From Pseudoips prasinana (taxonomy: Eukaryota; Arthropoda; Insecta; Lepidoptera; Nolidae): DNA of 64,000 nt. This document shows positions 19,437 through 29,880 of this stretch, piece after piece. Where the stretch lies: assembly GCA_951640165.1 (NCBI GenBank), contig OX621242.1, positions 26,904,001 through 26,968,000 of the forward strand. Direction: 5' to 3'. How positions within the stretch are numbered: the first letter of the stretch is position 1; each line of letters begins with the position of its first letter. Below the pieces are notes generated by a model, which was not told where the DNA came from, made no database searches, and saw only the letters and a program-made list of their open reading frames with translations. The position numbers and the translations under genes are program-made.

Positions 19437-22355
19437 ATGTTTTTTAGCAATATTATTAATTTCATGACAAATAAAAATTTTCAAATTGGTTTCCTTAACG
19501 CTGGGTCCCTGGGTACTAATCACGATGATTTTATTGTTGTTATGGAACGTTACAGTGTAGATATAATGGCTATAAATGAAACTTGGCTGAGAATGGGTGA
19601 GGAAGGGCGGGCTCCTTCCGTTCCAGGTTATCGCCTAAGACACACACCTCGTCCGATGTGTTGTGGGAAAAGAAGAGGCGGTGGGGTCGGTTTCTATGTT
19701 AAACAAGGTACAAAAGTCCGTTCTTATTCACACCCAGTGGACCCTCAGCATGATACTGTCGAGCAGATGTGGCTAGTCTTAAATGTTGGTAGAACTAAAT
19801 TCGCTATCGGTACAGCCTACAGACCGCCTTGGCAAGATATCGATAAGTTTTTTGACGCCTTAACCTGTTCTATTAACTCACTATCTTTTTGTGAACATAT
19901 AATCTTAGTTGGTGATTTCAATATTAACTACCTAAATGAGTCAGACCACAAAACCATTAAATTAAAGGTATTTCTAACATGTTTAAATTTAAAACAAACT
20001 GTAACTACTCCAACGCATTTTACAGAACATAACCAAACTCTGATTGACTTGATATGTTCTGATACAAAGGTATATGATGTCAGTGTCAATCCTATTAGCA
20101 CGCTTGGAAGACACGCATTTATCACTGCCACTTTACGTTTAAAAAAAGACAAAGTCTCGAAACAAATATCTATTAACAGGAATCTCCGAAATATACCATT
20201 GGACCAATTCAACAATGACTTGGAGCGCATAAATTGGAACCTACTTATTACAACCCAAAACGTAAACGATATGGTAACGTACCTCCATGTAAATCTCTTA
20301 ATTTTATTTGAGAAATATGCTCCTTTAAAGTGTCGTACCATAAAAGAAAGATCATATCCCTGGATAACCAGTAATATTAAACTTATGATGTACCTTCGGG
20401 ATCAGGCTCACACACAATATTTGAAAACAAAAGCGGAAGTCAAAAAAAAATACTACGGAGAACTTAAGCAACTAGTTATTAAATCTTTATACTTGGAAAA
20501 AACTGCCTTTTTTGAACATCATATTAACAAGAACATTAATACCCCTAGAATTCTTTGGAAAAATCTCAAATCTTCACTATTACCCCCTAAACATACCAGT
20601 GAACTACCTTCACATCTCAATGACCCAAATCAAATTCATGCTCATTTTTTAAACGTCCCCGGGAATTCAGAAATACCAATATCACTTTTAACCTTTTATG
20701 AATTTAATAAATTTTGTAATAACAGTTTCTCTCTTAAAATGATTGATCAGTTTTATATTTCTAGGGTACTCAACAACCTTAAATCGAACGCCGAGGGTTG
20801 CGATCAAATCACACGAGAAATGTTTCTTTTAAGTTTACCTCAAACACTGGATCTCATCACGTCCATTATTAACACGTCCATTTCAACATCAACCTTCCCA
20901 GATATCTGGAAAAAAGCCATCGTAAGACCTATACCGAAAAAGCCCAACCCAATCAACATAACAGATCTAAGACCTATAAGTATATTGCCTTTCCTTTCTA
21001 AAATACTGGAAAAGGTGGTTAATATTCAATTAACTGATCACGTAAGAACCACCAATATATTACCTGAAGCACAATCTGGCTTTAGAAATGGTTATAGTAC
21101 AGCAACGGCGTTATTAGATGTGACAGATAATATCCTTGCTGCCCAAGATGATGGCATGTGTACGTTATTGGTATTGCTGGATTTCTCTAGGGCGTTTGAT
21201 TCAATAAATATAACACTGTTACTTTCCAAGATGACTTATTACGGTTTCGATCATAGTACTATAAAGTGGTTTGACAGTTATCTAAGTAACCGTACCCAAT
21301 GTGTCGAAATCACCGACGCTAATGGATTTAAGTATCTATCTGACATGGCTCGTCTGAATAAGGGCGTACCCCAGGGATCAATACTGGCACCATCCCTTTT
21401 CACTCTATACACCGCTGATATAATCAATGTAATAAAACACTGTCAATATCATTTATACGCAGATGATTTGCAAATATACATAAGTTTTAAACCACAAGAC
21501 TACGCTACAGCGGTAAATGCTATCAACGAAGATTTAGACAGAATAGTGAACTGGTCTACCTGTAACTCTCTAATTCTTAATCCTAATAAGACGAAATACA
21601 TGATCTTCGGCACCAACAACCAACTCGAAAAATTACAAAAAGCCACTATTCAGAGTCCTATTACTGTTACTATCCTTGGGAAGAGCATTGATCGCGTATA
21701 TGAGGCGCGCAATCTAGGTTTACTAGTGGACGTATCACTTAGGTATGAGAACTATGTCGCTAGTTGTGTGCAAAACTGCTTCTACCGGTTGAAAGTACTA
21801 TACAAACTGCGACCCCACCTAAGTCAGCAATTGCGAGTACAACTAGTAGAGGCAATTGTTCTGTCCAAAATAAACTATGTGGATACAGTGATTGGACCAC
21901 GGTTGCTAGCACGCACAGAAAAAATAATTCAAAGAGTTCAAAATGCATGTGCGCGGTTTTGCTTCGATATTCCTCGTAGAGCTCATGTAACACCCTACTT
22001 AAATAAGCATTTAATTTTAAAAATGAAACTGCGCCGTAAATTACACCTTGCTTGCCTTCTTTTTGGTGTGATCAAAAAAGCTTGTCCAATATACCTGCAC
22101 AAAAAAATCACATGGATAAATAGCCATCGCACATACGAAATTAGACATTGTGCGCAGCAACTGCAAACTCCATCTCATAGAACAGCATTATTTCGCGGGA
22201 GTTTCAGATACGCGGCTTCCAAATGTTGGAATAATATACCTCCCCCTATCAGAAATTTAAGAAATGCTCATAGTTTCAAACAGAACCTAAAAAAATTCCT
22301 TCTAATTCATCAAGTTAAATATGAACATAATAATATTAATCTTTCAATCATATAA
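19437..22355 (+). CDS. Non-LTR retrotransposon ORF2: AP endonuclease + reverse transcriptase (972 aa)
   Basis: Nicks target DNA and primes reverse transcription there. The endonuclease occupies residues about 15-235: Asn21 (FLNAGSL), Glu48 (INETWL), RRGGGVGFYV, Asp160/Asn162 (VGDFNIN), Asp204 (TLIDLI) and His226 (LGRHAFI). The residue before His226 is Arg where many relatives have SDH. The RT begins near residue 440: DLRPISILPFLSKILEKVV, motif A with Asp582 (LLDFSRAFDSI), motif B NKGVPQGSILAP, and motif C YADD at residues 674-677. A C-terminal region follows to the stop. No stop or frameshift occurs in 2.9 kb. M1 or M10 could be the start. It belongs to the CR1/Jockey group; finer clade not assigned. 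Confidence 0.93.
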   Translation: MFFSNIINFMTNKNFQIGFLNAGSLGTNHDDFIVVMERYSVDIMAINETWLRMGEEGRAPSVPGYRLRHTPRPMCCGKRRGGGVGFYVKQGTKVRSYSHPVDPQHDTVEQMWLVLNVGRTKFAIGTAYRPPWQDIDKFFDALTCSINSLSFCEHIILVGDFNINYLNESDHKTIKLKVFLTCLNLKQTVTTPTHFTEHNQTLIDLICSDTKVYDVSVNPISTLGRHAFITATLRLKKDKVSKQISINRNLRNIPLDQFNNDLERINWNLLITTQNVNDMVTYLHVNLLILFEKYAPLKCRTIKERSYPWITSNIKLMMYLRDQAHTQYLKTKAEVKKKYYGELKQLVIKSLYLEKTAFFEHHINKNINTPRILWKNLKSSLLPPKHTSELPSHLNDPNQIHAHFLNVPGNSEIPISLLTFYEFNKFCNNSFSLKMIDQFYISRVLNNLKSNAEGCDQITREMFLLSLPQTLDLITSIINTSISTSTFPDIWKKAIVRPIPKKPNPINITDLRPISILPFLSKILEKVVNIQLTDHVRTTNILPEAQSGFRNGYSTATALLDVTDNILAAQDDGMCTLLVLLDFSRAFDSINITLLLSKMTYYGFDHSTIKWFDSYLSNRTQCVEITDANGFKYLSDMARLNKGVPQGSILAPSLFTLYTADIINVIKHCQYHLYADDLQIYISFKPQDYATAVNAINEDLDRIVNWSTCNSLILNPNKTKYMIFGTNNQLEKLQKATIQSPITVTILGKSIDRVYEARNLGLLVDVSLRYENYVASCVQNCFYRLKVLYKLRPHLSQQLRVQLVEAIVLSKINYVDTVIGPRLLARTEKIIQRVQNACARFCFDIPRRAHVTPYLNKHLILKMKLRRKLHLACLLFGVIKKACPIYLHKKITWINSHRTYEIRHCAQQLQTPSHRTALFRGSFRYAASKCWNNIPPPIRNLRNAHSFKQNLKKFLLIHQVKYEHNNINLSII

Positions 22356-22664
22356 ATACTATTGAATCTACCTAATAAATTAATGCATATTGTCTTTTTT
22401 TTTTCTCCATAAATTGTTTTTTTTTTTAATTAATTAATTAACCACACACCAATCAGTATAAGTATTTTATTTAATGAAATTAGGTACTCGCTCTGCTGCT
22501 CGTTGCTAATGCTACTGGGTACATAATGCCGTTTCTTTTATTTATATTACTTTTGTTTAATTTAATTATTTTTTACTGTCAACAAACCAACACCAATACA
22601 CACATTGTTTATATATATATATATACATATATATGCATACATTGAGGTGAACTATTAACATGAT
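22356..22664 (+). other. LINE 3' UTR region
   Basis: AT-rich, with poly-T runs and a TATATA stretch at about 22611-22634. Probably the LINE 3' UTR. The true 3' end may be here, or at the ATTCT repeat at 22955-22982 if the intervening SINE-like block is part of the tail. Confidence 0.5.
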
Positions 22665-22985
22665 GCCGTCGCCCGTGGTTAACTAGCAAGGTTGTCGACT
22701 GAAAATCAGTGTTGGGTGTTTCCTACCCAGCTAATGCTGAGACGGCGACCCTTCAGCAGGACATGCAGGGAAAGACTTATTTAATATGTAATGGGTCTAC
22801 TAATTTTAAATACTTTACCTTAATTATTATCTATATCTATTTCTCTACCTATTACTAACTGTACTCCATCTCTATTTATTGTGTTGTTGTTGTAATCTAT
22901 ACCTACTGTATTGTTTTCTTTGATTTCCTGTATGTCTGTAATGCTGATTAAATGTATTCTATTCTATTCTATTCTATTCTATTAT
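22665..22985 (+). mobile_element. SINE-like element, family E, with ATTCT tail
   Basis: The head resembles a tRNA: 'CGTGGTTAACTAGCAAGG' and GACTGAAAATCAG (an anticodon-arm-like string close to tRNA-Phe). Then come 'GCTGAGACGGCGACCCTTCA' and 'GCAGGACATGCAGGG', the body 'CTATACCTACTGTATTGTT', and a (TATTC)n tail at 22955-22982. The body recurs at 26138-26665 and 31030-31190. It may share its 3' end with the preceding LINE. Confidence 0.6.
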
Positions 22986-24127
22986 TTGTAAAATACATGT
23001 TCATTATTATCTAGTCTATATACAGTCCTGTATAAATTTTTATAAGCTTTATTTTTTTCTTGTATCAATCGTAACCCCTTTTGCTACCATTATCCATTTA
23101 ATAAATTCTGGTCAATCCAACGCTTATGGGTTGCCTTCAAAAATAACATCTAAATTGTAATCCAATACAAATAAACAAATGGAATAAAAAACGTGCTACT
23201 ATGACTTGGTAAATTTACACCTTACGCACCTATACCTATCTATTACTCGTATTCTCACAAAAATGTAAATGATCTAAACACTTCAGAAAAGAAATAAAGC
23301 AGGCGTGGTACAGCGGTTATTAATATATCATCATATTATGATTTATATACAATGATTAATGGAGAATGTTCAAATGATGAATGGAACCAATCATGTGGTA
23401 ACTGATATTACATTTATAGGTTCGCGTAATATGACTTAGTAGGTACCTACTCGTATATTTTAGCTTAAACTATTATTTATTTAAGTGATTTTTTTGACCT
23501 AGACCTCTAACGCCCCACTACGAGTGTTGCAGTTTTATGAAACCGACTGATATTATTATTTCTTAAAAAAAAATTATAATTACAGAAATATACATCAATT
23601 CTGTAATTATAAGATTTTTTAAGAAAAAATATATCCTGGGCGGTTGCATTTGCCGTAAGTTTGCAGCCTATTCTAGATTTGTCCCGGGCGCTAATTCATT
23701 GCGGGAACCAAGATAATTCTAGTTTATCTTGGATCCCGCAATGAGAATACACACAGAGAAAAGAAGGAGGAGTTAGAAAAAGTATACTTCACTAATATCA
23801 CAAGATTAATGAGACTTGTTTTATAATTTTAACAGTTTTTAAATAACCCCGAAATTGTAATTCTAAATATGTAATTAAATCTGCTTCTGGGTTTTCATAA
23901 ATTGCAATCGGCTTTACTTAGTAAGAGTAATGGCGAGAGTATTGGCGCAAACGACCTATCAGCACAAGTTAGATTGCGCGCAGATTAGTATGCGGTGTAG
24001 CGCCTCTCACGGCCCCTCCATCCGCTGCCGATCAGTGATTTATCATTGCGTCGTCTTCACCTAAAAATAGACAGTTTGATAGGTTACTATTCTCACCTCC
24101 AAAGTAATAAAAGGTGATTATAGCCAT
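22986..24127. other. Unassigned interval with two inverted repeats
   Basis: No gene recognised. An imperfect AT-rich hairpin spans about 23559-23627. A near-perfect one is at 23697-23743. 'CAGGCGTGGTACAGCGGTTA' near 23301 may be a truncated SINE head. Confidence 0.4.
23697..23743. repeat. 20-bp hairpin, one mismatch, 7-nt loop
   Basis: Arms 23697-23716 and 23724-23743 (CATTGCGGG...AAGATAA) pair with a single mismatch; loop TTCTAGT. Confidence 0.88.
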
Positions 24128-24360
24128 TGCAGTGTGGTGATGGCATAGAATATCATCAGCCCATCTCATCCCGTGGGGGGCGTAGAAATCGAGGGAATGC
24201 CTACCAGAGAACGGGCAGAAGCGTTTTTCTGTGAACTACGACTATCAAACTGCAAGCGCCAACCCGTCTGCCAAGCTTGGTGATTATGGCATATCCCCCC
24301 ATTCTTTAGGGAGGCTTCTGTCCAGCAGTGGACGTACTTTGGCTGACATGATAATGATGA
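24128..24360 (+). mobile_element. RTE-derived short element
   Basis: RTE leader (GTGTGGTGATGGCATAGAAT, CATCTCATCCCGTGGGGGGC, GCCAACCCGTCTGCCAAGC) joined directly to the RTE tail (GGGAGGCTTCTGTCCAGCAG, TGGCTGACATGATAATGATG) in about 233 bp. There is no ORF. The joining point is near 24300. Confidence 0.78.
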
Positions 24361-25243
24361 TAGCTATATTCTCTGTTCAGTGCCAGAGAACTTGACTGTA
24401 TTTATTCTATAACAGTATGCATTTGATCAAGGAAGTAGTGCCAAGGCAACTAGCAAAGTATTTCAATACCAAACATTTCGGTCTTATAAATTTCCAGTTA
24501 TTGATATATTAGGAGTAATGCACGGTAAGAAGGTGAAAGACAAGATTTAATTACACAGTTATTACATAAATAATACAAGATATAAAGAACAAAAGAGTTC
24601 AATATATAATGGGTCACTGACGAATCCATAGAGCATCAGTTTATTTATATACTAGTAAGCCTGTGCTGTATCTGTACAGTGGTGGCCTTACTCAAACGCA
24701 GGATTACAAAATTAATTGGAATATATTGCGTAAGGTGAAGTAAAATGAGTAGCAGAGTAATTTTGAAGTAATAATTGTTTACACCAATTAAGCTATATTA
24801 ATAATTTAATTTCGTTTTCTATTATTTTTTGTGGCTACTTCAAAGTCCCATCTTATCCAATTACCTCGTCGGCATCACACCTTTATTTGTAGTGGATGCA
24901 GGGGCGACCAATCAGAAGCCTACATTTTAAATCCAAGGAAGTTGGATGTACCTATTTTCTAATTAGTGCGAATCGTGCATTCCTTAAGAATGATCGGCTT
25001 AGTGAATATTTTACAAGTGATAGAACTCGAGTGATTGCCTTCATAAGAACATATTTGTGCATGGGGGCCCCCTGAAGATTTGGAGACGAACAGCTGGAAT
25101 ACTGCAGTAGCATCCAGACCTTGTGAGTGACCTATTGTCCCTTTTCTAAATTGTTTAGCCACATGTTTCGTGTACTAAGATTATATTGCTACGATTAGTT
25201 TATGGAGTACATATTATGATCATCAGCGCAAACAATAATAATA
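24361..25243. other. Unassigned interval
   Basis: No gene or repeat recognised; only short frames. Confidence 0.4.
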
Positions 25244-25478
25244 TCCTAGGGCGTTATTTATACACGGCCATCTTAAGCAGAGCTTGTACTATGGAAACCA
25301 GTTAGCTGATATACTTCATATACTACTTTTCTTTTCTAAATACATACTGATATAGATAATTACACCCAGACTCAGGACCAACAGACATTTTCATGCACAC
25401 AAATATCTGTCATGGGTGGGAATCGAACTCACGACCTCCGGCGTTTGCCAACTACGCCAACAGGCCCATCAAAGTGAA
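25244..25478 (-). mobile_element. tRNA-derived SINE, family B
   Basis: Minus-strand copy: 'GGCCTGTTGGCGTAGTTGGC' head, B box in 'GTGAGTTCGATTCCCACCCA', 'GACAGATATTTGTGTGCATG', and 3' part 'CCATAGTACAAGCTCTGCTT'. It reads 'ATATAGATAATTACACCC' in its middle, and so provides the uninterrupted form of the SINE broken at 39600/39969. Confidence 0.82.
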
Positions 25479-26137
25479 TGAGTATAGTGTTCAGTAGAGC
25501 AGTAGAGAGGAAAGTGTTCATTCATTTTTGAAGTAGCTCGACTAAGTTTCAGTCTAGGTCTAGGGAGCAAATGAGCGGTTATTGGGTCTCTGCATTCAAC
25601 TTAATCTGTAATTTCATTAAAAGCCCTAAGATATTTTTTAGATTTGTTTGCTTACACATGAAATTTGTTTATGAATACTGAACTTTGTGTTAAACAATGT
25701 CAAACTAGCCAGCTAACTAACGTAGTTTAAACAATTGTCAATCGCTTAAAATATTTAACTTACCACCTAACGAGAAAAACATTTTTAATCACCATATAAA
25801 ACTAAAAACAGTAGGAAACTATTCTAAATTGTCATTCTGAAAATAAATGCAGACAAGGCACATCATTTAAAGTAACACATTCTTGGAATATTTCAGACTG
25901 CCCTGTTTGTTTTTATTAAATATATGAGAAGGTATCTCTAAAAACTAATTTTAGAGATGATATACACGCAACAGCTGTTGAATAAACATTAATTCCAGCT
26001 AGAACTCTAAACTTACAATTCACCAAACTCAAACCAGGATATAGTTAGTACATACATGATATTCCTGTGCCTAGAAACTGCATTTAATATTCCTGGCAAA
26101 CAATCCACGTTAAAAGCATTGGCATTTAAAGTTTATG
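25479..26137. other. Unassigned interval
   Basis: No gene or repeat recognised. Confidence 0.4.
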
Positions 26138-26665
26138 TTGATCGGCGAGCCTTCAGCAGTACATGTAGAGACTTAGGTACTTGATTTATGTGTAATCGGT
26201 CTATTGATCTTAGTTTTAAATATGTCTGTCATCATCAACATCATATCAACAGAAAGACGCTTACTAATAGACAGAGTGGCAGTGTAGGCAGGCCCTCTAC
26301 TAAATGGACTGATGATCTTGTAAGGGATGATTGGACGCCGCTGGATGCGGGTAGTGGAAGAACGTCATTTATGGAGATCCTTGGGGGAGGTCCAAGGATC
26401 TCCACAAATGACAGTCTCATCAGATCATCAGTCCATTTAGTAGAGGGCCTGCCCACACTGCGTCTTCCGGTTCGTGGGCACCACTCGAGAACTTTTCAAA
26501 AATTCGAGAATATGTCTGTACCTGAACTTAATAATTTCATTTATTTTTATCTTTACTAAGCTATATCTATATTTATTGTTTGTGATCTATACCTACTGTA
26601 TTGTTGAGTTATTTTGTGTTCCTGTGTGTTCTGATTGATAATTAAACGTATTTCATTCTATAATA
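26138..26665 (+). mobile_element. SINE-like element, family E, interrupted by RTE ends
   Basis: Left part 'CGGCGAGCCTTCAGCAG' to 'TTTTAAATATGTCTG' and right part 'GATCTATACCTACTGTATTG' to 'TTTCATTCTATAATA' match 22665-22985. The middle (about 26240-26500) is the RTE fold-back described separately. Confidence 0.65.
26270..26480. repeat. Inverted pair of RTE 3' ends (fold-back)
   Basis: A plus-strand RTE end (GCAGGCCCTCTACTAAATGG ... GGAGATCCTTGGG) is followed within 5 nt by its inverse (CCAAGGATCTCCAC ... CCATTTAGTAGAGGGCCTGC). The right arm lacks about 35 bp present in the left. Both copies stop before the usual GTCCAGCAGTGGACGTC tail. The central 18-bp stem is perfect in the duplicated copy at about 30893-30934. 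Confidence 0.82.
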
Positions 26666-27257
26666 TAAAAAGCATGAAGTTGAACCCATAAAACAAGATA
26701 ATTTACAGCTTTAGAAAACTAACGTACAGAATCTAGGTATATCTTGGACTTTTCTGTTGTTTTATTAAAAATTGAAGTACCTACCTATATATCTTCAAAA
26801 CTAGTTTTAGAAATGACAGATACGCATCAGATATCGAATAGACCACGATTTCAACTAGATATCTCAACGTACTATTCTTCGAATTCAAACAAAGATATAT
26901 TCGTATCTACACGATACTGTTGCGGCTACAAACCGGATTTAATATTCCTGGCATACATTTCATATTGGTATTCGTTGAATACATCATAAACAACTGGACT
27001 TCTCTGTTGTGATTTATTATAAATATGAGTATCATTTTCAAAAATAATTTTAGTAATGACAGATTCGCACCAGATGTGTAATAAACATCAACTTCTAGAA
27101 ATCTTAACTTACAATTCAAGGATATCGTCGTGCATCACGTTGTTGTAGTTAGTGTAGGAGGTTAACTCCAATCCAGGGGTCAAATAAAACACAACCCCGT
27201 GCACTATCCTTTATATAATCTTCCTCATCCGTAACATCTCGCCGCCATCTTTTCCCC

Positions 27258-27660
27258 CTCCTTATACAAATACAAAATACAAAAATATTTATTTGCATAA
27301 ATGTGGTGTACAAATAGATGACAAAATTTTCATGGTATCACACATTTACCATCTGGCATACACAACTTAATATTAAAGATAAAAGAAAAAACTACCTACA
27401 AGTGATAGTGATCAATATTACCTACAAAATAAATAATAATTATTATACCTTACATTTAAAGTATTTATCTACATTATAGAAACAGTTTTACATAGAAATT
27501 TTATTAATATACTCCTTAATTTATACAAAGGTCATTCTTGCATACTCTGGGGTAAATGGTTGAATATTCGCACACACATAGCGTAGCTGTTGCGACTATA
27601 TTGTTCGGTCTTTAAAGGCGGTAGGACAAGTTTGTCCGGATATCGGATATCTTATAAACT
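27258..27660 (-). mobile_element. Insertion present only in duplication copy 1 (LINE 3' end-like)
   Basis: Copy 2 passes from 'CCACTCCTTATACCC' directly to 'CCATCTATCCAATTGGTTCC'. Copy 1 has about 400 extra bp starting 'AAATACAAAATACAAAAATA' (a poly-A-like tail read in reverse) and 'TTTGCATAAATGTGGTGTAC'. This looks like the 3' end of a 5'-truncated non-LTR element in minus orientation. The boundaries are approximate and no coding region is left. Confidence 0.55.
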
Positions 27661-28331
27661 TGTCATTGCTTCCAATTGCTAGTGGTGCAAGCGATGACAA
27701 GTTTGTCCATCTATCCGATTGGTTCCCCTTAACGAAGAACTAATTCTTAGCATTCCATGGAATCACCGTGCGGAAGACGGATCCATCGCGTGATAGAGGA
27801 GAGAACACTCAACAGATTTTGAGACTTGCGACTCAGACGTAGGTTTAAGGGTGCCCCCTGTGATGCATCTACGCTCACCATAGCCAAATTTGGTGTGATC
27901 CTTATAATGCCACTTTGGAATAGAGAACTTATGGAAGTTCTTGATAATCCTAAGTCTTTTAATGGGTTGTAGATTTCGTTGGTGTACTCCTCGCACAAAG
28001 CCGATTTCACCATATTTATTATATCATAAATGGAGAAATCGATAACAAGAGTGTATGCAAGTCTCTTTTCTAAAATAATTCTTATAAACAGTTACTCCCA
28101 AAGTAAACAAGTAATCTTAATGTCAAAGTTTATGCAACCTAACATTAGAAACCACATTTAATATACCTTACATATCTTCGAGTTGACATTTAGAGAGTGC
28201 TGCGGAAACAAGTCGAAGTTTCTTACTCCTCGGCATTGTGTAAATACTTAAAAGGAGTGTATTATACGTAATGTGTTCTGGAATTGCTGACATATAGCTC
28301 TCGGGTTTTGCATTGTAAAGTAGTAGGTTAA

Positions 28332-28690
28332 TCCTTCTGATATTATAAATAAAATAGAAAGTTTGTGAGGTGGATGTATGGATGTTTGTTACTGTTTGAC
28401 GTAAAGCTATGGAATGGATTTTGATGAAATTTTGTAGTAATATCTATACATAAGTATAATAAAATCGTAGGGAAGTCAAAACTGTACAATGAATATTTTT
28501 TAAAAAGGATACTTGGGGCGTGATCTACAAAATCGATATCGAAGCCAAAAATATAGTTTTTAGAATTTTTGTCTGAATGTATGTCCGGGCTAAACTCAAA
28601 AAGTACTACATGGATTTACTTCAAATTTTGCATCAATGTTACTTAGAGGTCGGGTCAACATATAGGCTACATATTATCACGCTATTACCT
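28332..28690 (+). mobile_element. Helitron, 5' part only (in duplication copy 1)
   Basis: Starts A|TC at 28331-28333 with 'CTTCTGATATTATAAATAAA', then 'GTTTGTGAGGTGGATGTATG' and 'TTTGTTACTG', the typical lepidopteran Helitron 5' end. It continues to 'TCGGGTCAACATATAGGC' and 'CACGCTATTACC', and breaks before the hairpin/CTAG terminus. The copy at 32452-32810 is its duplicate. Confidence 0.7.
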
Positions 28691-28908
28691 ACGAGTCTGA
28701 GAGTTGGCGGTATTATACCCCCTCCTTCCGCCTACCTCTTTCCGGTCGTGTCACTAGTCGTCCCATCGGATCATGAGACTGATGGAATAGAAAGTGCTCC
28801 TGTGTTTGCGCACACACTTGAGCTCTATAATATGTCCCGCACAAATGTCTAATCTCCTTTAAGACTGGCCGCCGTGGCCGGATTTCGGCTAGGAGGACAT
28901 TATTATTT
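28690..28908 (+). repeat. Dispersed repeat 'GGTCGTGTCACTAGTCGTCC' family (copy 1)
   Basis: Reads 'TCTGAGAGTTGGCGGTATTA', then 'CTCTTTCCGGTCGTG', 'CCCATCGGATCATGAGACTG', 'TGGAATAGAAAGTGC', 'GCGCACACACTTGAGC', ending 'CTGGCCGCCGTGGCCGGA'. It recurs at 32810-33028 and, rearranged, at 55755-55912. It is probably the 3' part of a retroelement; class uncertain. Confidence 0.6.
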
Positions 28909-29880
28909 ATTTATTTATATTTGTTATCAGTTAACTCCATACAAAATAAATCATAGGCGTATTTTAACAAGACTATTGTTATATAATACCCCTCCCCTCT
29001 CAATATACATGAGAACAACACATTCAAATTCAGCGGTACTTTAAATTCTACTTGTAGTTTATAGACAGTTCTCAGAACTCCTTTAGATTATTTAATCCAA
29101 TACTGATACATATATTTTGAAGAATCCTTGTTGCTGTCTGCACCTAACGAAATAATAAATATTGCAGTATCAGCTCCGTCACCGTTAATATTTATTACGT
29201 ACTTTACAACCGTCGAAAAAGCTAAAAGTTACGACCAGGCCCCTTCTGCTGCGTAAGCAATGCTCAACATATTCTTTTCCTGTTTTTGTCGTATTGACAT
29301 GTGAACAGAGTTATTAGCAAATTATTACTGTATCTATTACAAACATGGAACCAACTTAACTTTTCTGTATATCAACATATTATGCAATAATTAAAAAAAT
29401 CGCTTCACTAATAACGAAGAACACATACTGCTGACTAAATTGTTCAGATGTTGGTTTAAAAAGATACAAAATCGTCACACAATATATCTATAAATAAAGA
29501 TATTTTTCATCACCCCATCTCGGAGGGAGTATTTTTGCTCTTCGATATCTGAATGGAAAAATTGTTTTTATTTTCTAGAGGGTAGAGTAAATTTGAATTT
29601 AGAACATCGTGAGCACTAAGTTTGTGAATGCAAAATATCATTAAACCTATTTACTTCTACCTCTATGGTGCCGAATTTATCATACAACTTTTTTAATTTA
29701 TTAAAAACTAAGACACGGAACCTTCTTGGTGTACTTTTTTTAATTTGTTTTGTGCCACATTACTGTTCTCTTACACTCAAATTGTAGCAACGTTACTTTA
29801 AGTTTTTCTTAATTATACCTAATTGTTATTTGTTTAAATTAAAGATTGTCCTGTAATACTTACATATTATAACATAGTAA

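Noticed and set aside
26744..26989. 81-codon ORF conserved in both duplication copies (also 31267-31497)
   Set aside because: Shared only because the DNA is duplicated; the frame has no domain and is prematurely stopped in copy 2.
28577..28852. 91-codon ORF repeated at 32697-32972
   Set aside because: It runs across a Helitron fragment joined to another dispersed repeat; identity reflects the duplication.
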